A DNA stretch of 64,000 nt from the NCBI GenBank assembly GCA_964498125.1, contig CAZCGE010000061.1, forward strand, positions 1-64,000. The letters are read 5' to 3'. The notes under the pieces were generated by a model that made no database searches, was not told the origin of the DNA, and saw only the letters and a list, made by a program, of their open reading frames with translations. A program made the position numbers and the translations under genes. Positions 62,624 to 64,000 of this stretch are shown here, piece by piece (position 1 is the first letter of the stretch; every line of letters starts with the position of its first letter). The stretch comes from CAMDBL01 sp964498125 (GTDB lineage: Bacteria > Pseudomonadota > Alphaproteobacteria > Rhizobiales > Hyphomicrobiaceae).

Positions 62624-63556
62624 CTACTCGAACGTCACCGGGACCTGGCTTTTCCTGTTCACATGCAGAGAGAACACATCCGGTCTAGCGTAATGCCCGC
62701 TCGCGTCAAACTTCCGGCGCGAGGCGCGCGCGGCCCCGACATCGATCTCGGCGATCAGGAGACCCTTTTTTTTATGCATCGGCCCTGCGATGGCGCCACC
62801 GAAAGGCTTGTAGATGACGGCGTCGCCCGCGTTGATCCACTCGTCCTTGTCTGGGAAAAGTTCGTCGCGGTGCGGCACGCCTTCGGGGATGTCAGAGGCT
62901 TCCAGCGCCGTCGCGCAGCCGACAACCCAGCAGCCGCCCTCGCGCGCGATGTGCTGCATCGTCGCGAGCCATGTCTCGCCGTTGTCCCATGTCGGAGCGA
63001 CATAAATGTCGATGTTTTGCGCGTAGAGCGCGTAGCGCGCCAGTGGCATGTAGTTCTCCCAGCAGATCAGCGCGCCGACGCGGCCGACCGCGGTGTCCAC
63101 GACATTCAAGCCCGAGCCGTCGCCGAAGCCCCAGACCATCCGCTCTGGATTGGTCGGCATCAGCTTGCGGTGGTTGTTGGCCAGCCTGCCGTCCGCGTCG
63201 ATGATCGCGCAGCTATTGAAGAGCGTGCTGCCGCTGAGCGATCCATCGAGTTCCTGGTAGCCAAGTACGATCACCACCTGGTGGTCCTTCGCCGCGTCCT
63301 GAAGCGGCCGCAGGCCGTCCCGGCTCAAGTCGACTGAGTTGGCCTGCGAGAGGGCGTAAAGCTCATCCGTCTTCCCCATCCCAGCCCCCGGCGGCAGTCG
63401 CCAGACGAAAGTGGGGTAACCGGGAAGCCAAGTTTCGGGAAATACCACCATTCCGCAGCCCTGAGCCGCCGCCTCCTGTACAAGCTCGACCGCACGGGCC
63501 ATGGACTTTACGAGATCAAGGTAGACTGGCGGCTGCTGAACAACAGCGATTTTCAT
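62624..63556 (-). CDS. Carbon-nitrogen hydrolase, nitrilase type
   Basis: A 310-residue enzyme with the complete nitrilase triad: Glu41 in VVFPETWLPGYP, Lys131 in NNHRKLMPT and Cys165 in GALICWENYMP. CWENYM and HRKLMPT mark branch 1 (true nitrilases) rather than amidases, so it likely converts an organic nitrile to acid plus ammonia. AAGGAAAG precedes ATG 63556; frame upstream is non-coding. Ammonia release would fit the nitrogen-scavenging theme. Confidence 0.9.
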   Translation of the reverse strand: MKIAVVQQPPVYLDLVKSMARAVELVQEAAAQGCGMVVFPETWLPGYPTFVWRLPPGAGMGKTDELYALSQANSVDLSRDGLRPLQDAAKDHQVVIVLGYQELDGSLSGSTLFNSCAIIDADGRLANNHRKLMPTNPERMVWGFGDGSGLNVVDTAVGRVGALICWENYMPLARYALYAQNIDIYVAPTWDNGETWLATMQHIAREGGCWVVGCATALEASDIPEGVPHRDELFPDKDEWINAGDAVIYKPFGGAIAGPMHKKKGLLIAEIDVGAARASRRKFDASGHYARPDVFSLHVNRKSQVPVTFE

Positions 63557-64000
63557 CGTCTTTCCTTCGCACCCGGGGCTGGGGAGAAGGCAGCCTACCA
63601 CGCCGGCCGTGCTTGCTTCAGTCATTTCGGCAGGCGTCACTGCCGCGGCTTCGGTCTCAGACGGATGGACCGCAGGGTCTCGCGTGTTCGTGGTCTCAGA
63701 TCATGGCCTCGCGCTCTTCAACCGTGTCAATTGAAGTCACCCTGGTAGATACGGCGATGGTTGGATAGGCTGCCGATTGGCCGAGTGCGGCGTCGGCCAT
63801 GGCCATGCTGACGTCCACACATGGCCCATCACGCCGACGAGAACGGAAACGGTCTTGGGGGCTAAGCTGCCGGTCATACCGATCGCGACTGCAAACCGAC
63901 TTCGTGTTGCGGCGCACACGGCCATCGCCTCGATATCGGGCACTTTTGCAACACGGGTGTTGAGCGCCGGCACTGAGTCCGGTGTGGGTCAAAGAACGAA
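63557..64000. other. Right end, no gene assigned
   Basis: About 440 bases. Two overlapping minus-strand frames (63696-63992 and 63737-63973) look partly protein-like (VPDIEAMAVCAATRSRFAVA) and switch frame, so a decayed gene is possible, but I cannot name it. Confidence 0.4.

Noticed and set aside
63696..63992. Two minus-strand frames at the right edge
   Set aside because: Protein-like stretches switch frame and cannot be tied to a family; the window ends before context could help.

Overview
This 64 kb window is GC-rich, gene-dense DNA from an alphaproteobacterium, most probably a member of the Hyphomicrobiales (Bradyrhizobium/Xanthobacteraceae-like). That reading rests on the urt-ure gene order, the extragenic palindromes of the cgtcatcccggcgaaggccgg type, and a large set of Bug/TctC periplasmic receptors. 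The genus cannot be fixed from the sequence alone.

Layout: (1) 1-5283, minus strand: an HpcH/HpaI aldolase, three consecutive paralogous TRAP solute receptors, then DctQ and the start of DctM. (2) 5656-7453: a hipBA toxin-antitoxin locus with palindromic operators. (3) 7486-12491: a tesA-like esterase divergent from a ybbA-ybbP-like ABC system, then a Bax-inhibitor-1 family membrane protein. (4) 12606-26612: a nitrogen-regulated urea block. An NtrC-like dyad, an IHF-like site and a sigma-54 promoter precede urtABCD, an unnamed 62-residue gene, urtE, ureD, ureA, ureB, a GFA-type zinc protein, ureC, ureE, ureF and ureG. Between ureC and ureE lies a 2.2 kb accessory stretch with a RelE/Xre pair, a retropepsin-like protease pair and a DUF29 protein, punctuated by two extra copies of the ureC 3' end. 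(5) 26660-38323: a SpoU methyltransferase, a structured leader with a terminator, htpG, a Bug receptor, a UGA-containing SelW-like selenoprotein gene, an ICMT-like methyltransferase, a GST, comEC, an MFS exporter, a deaminase, a ModA-like binding protein and a small membrane protein. (6) 38409-39081: tRNA-Gln(TTG) followed by a dead tyrosine integrase. (7) 39452-48289: more Bug receptors, a Panacea toxin-antitoxin pair, a complete tctCBA transporter and a NicC-like hydroxylase. (8) 48587-59163: a catabolic region with two TauD-type dioxygenases, two MaoC-type hydratase pairs, a double CaiB CoA-transferase, a truncated CaiB and a branched-chain-type binding protein. (9) 59849-63556: a DUF2188-like protein, a VWA-domain protein, a cupin and a nitrilase.

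Functional picture: urea is imported by UrtABCDE and split by urease, whose nickel site is built by UreDEFG; the promoter points to induction by nitrogen limitation. Around it is a scavenging genome with six Bug receptors, three TRAP receptors and three further binding proteins, plus enzymes for organic acids and CoA thioesters. Toxin-antitoxin loci and repeats mark the accessory insertions.

The observations most worth following up are the in-frame UGA selenoprotein gene that ordinary ORF calling misses (30784-31005), the repeated ureC 3' ends flanking accessory cassettes (22357-24097), the Panacea pair with an uncharacterised toxin (41619-42581), the small gene between urtD and urtE, and the htpG leader with competing hairpins.
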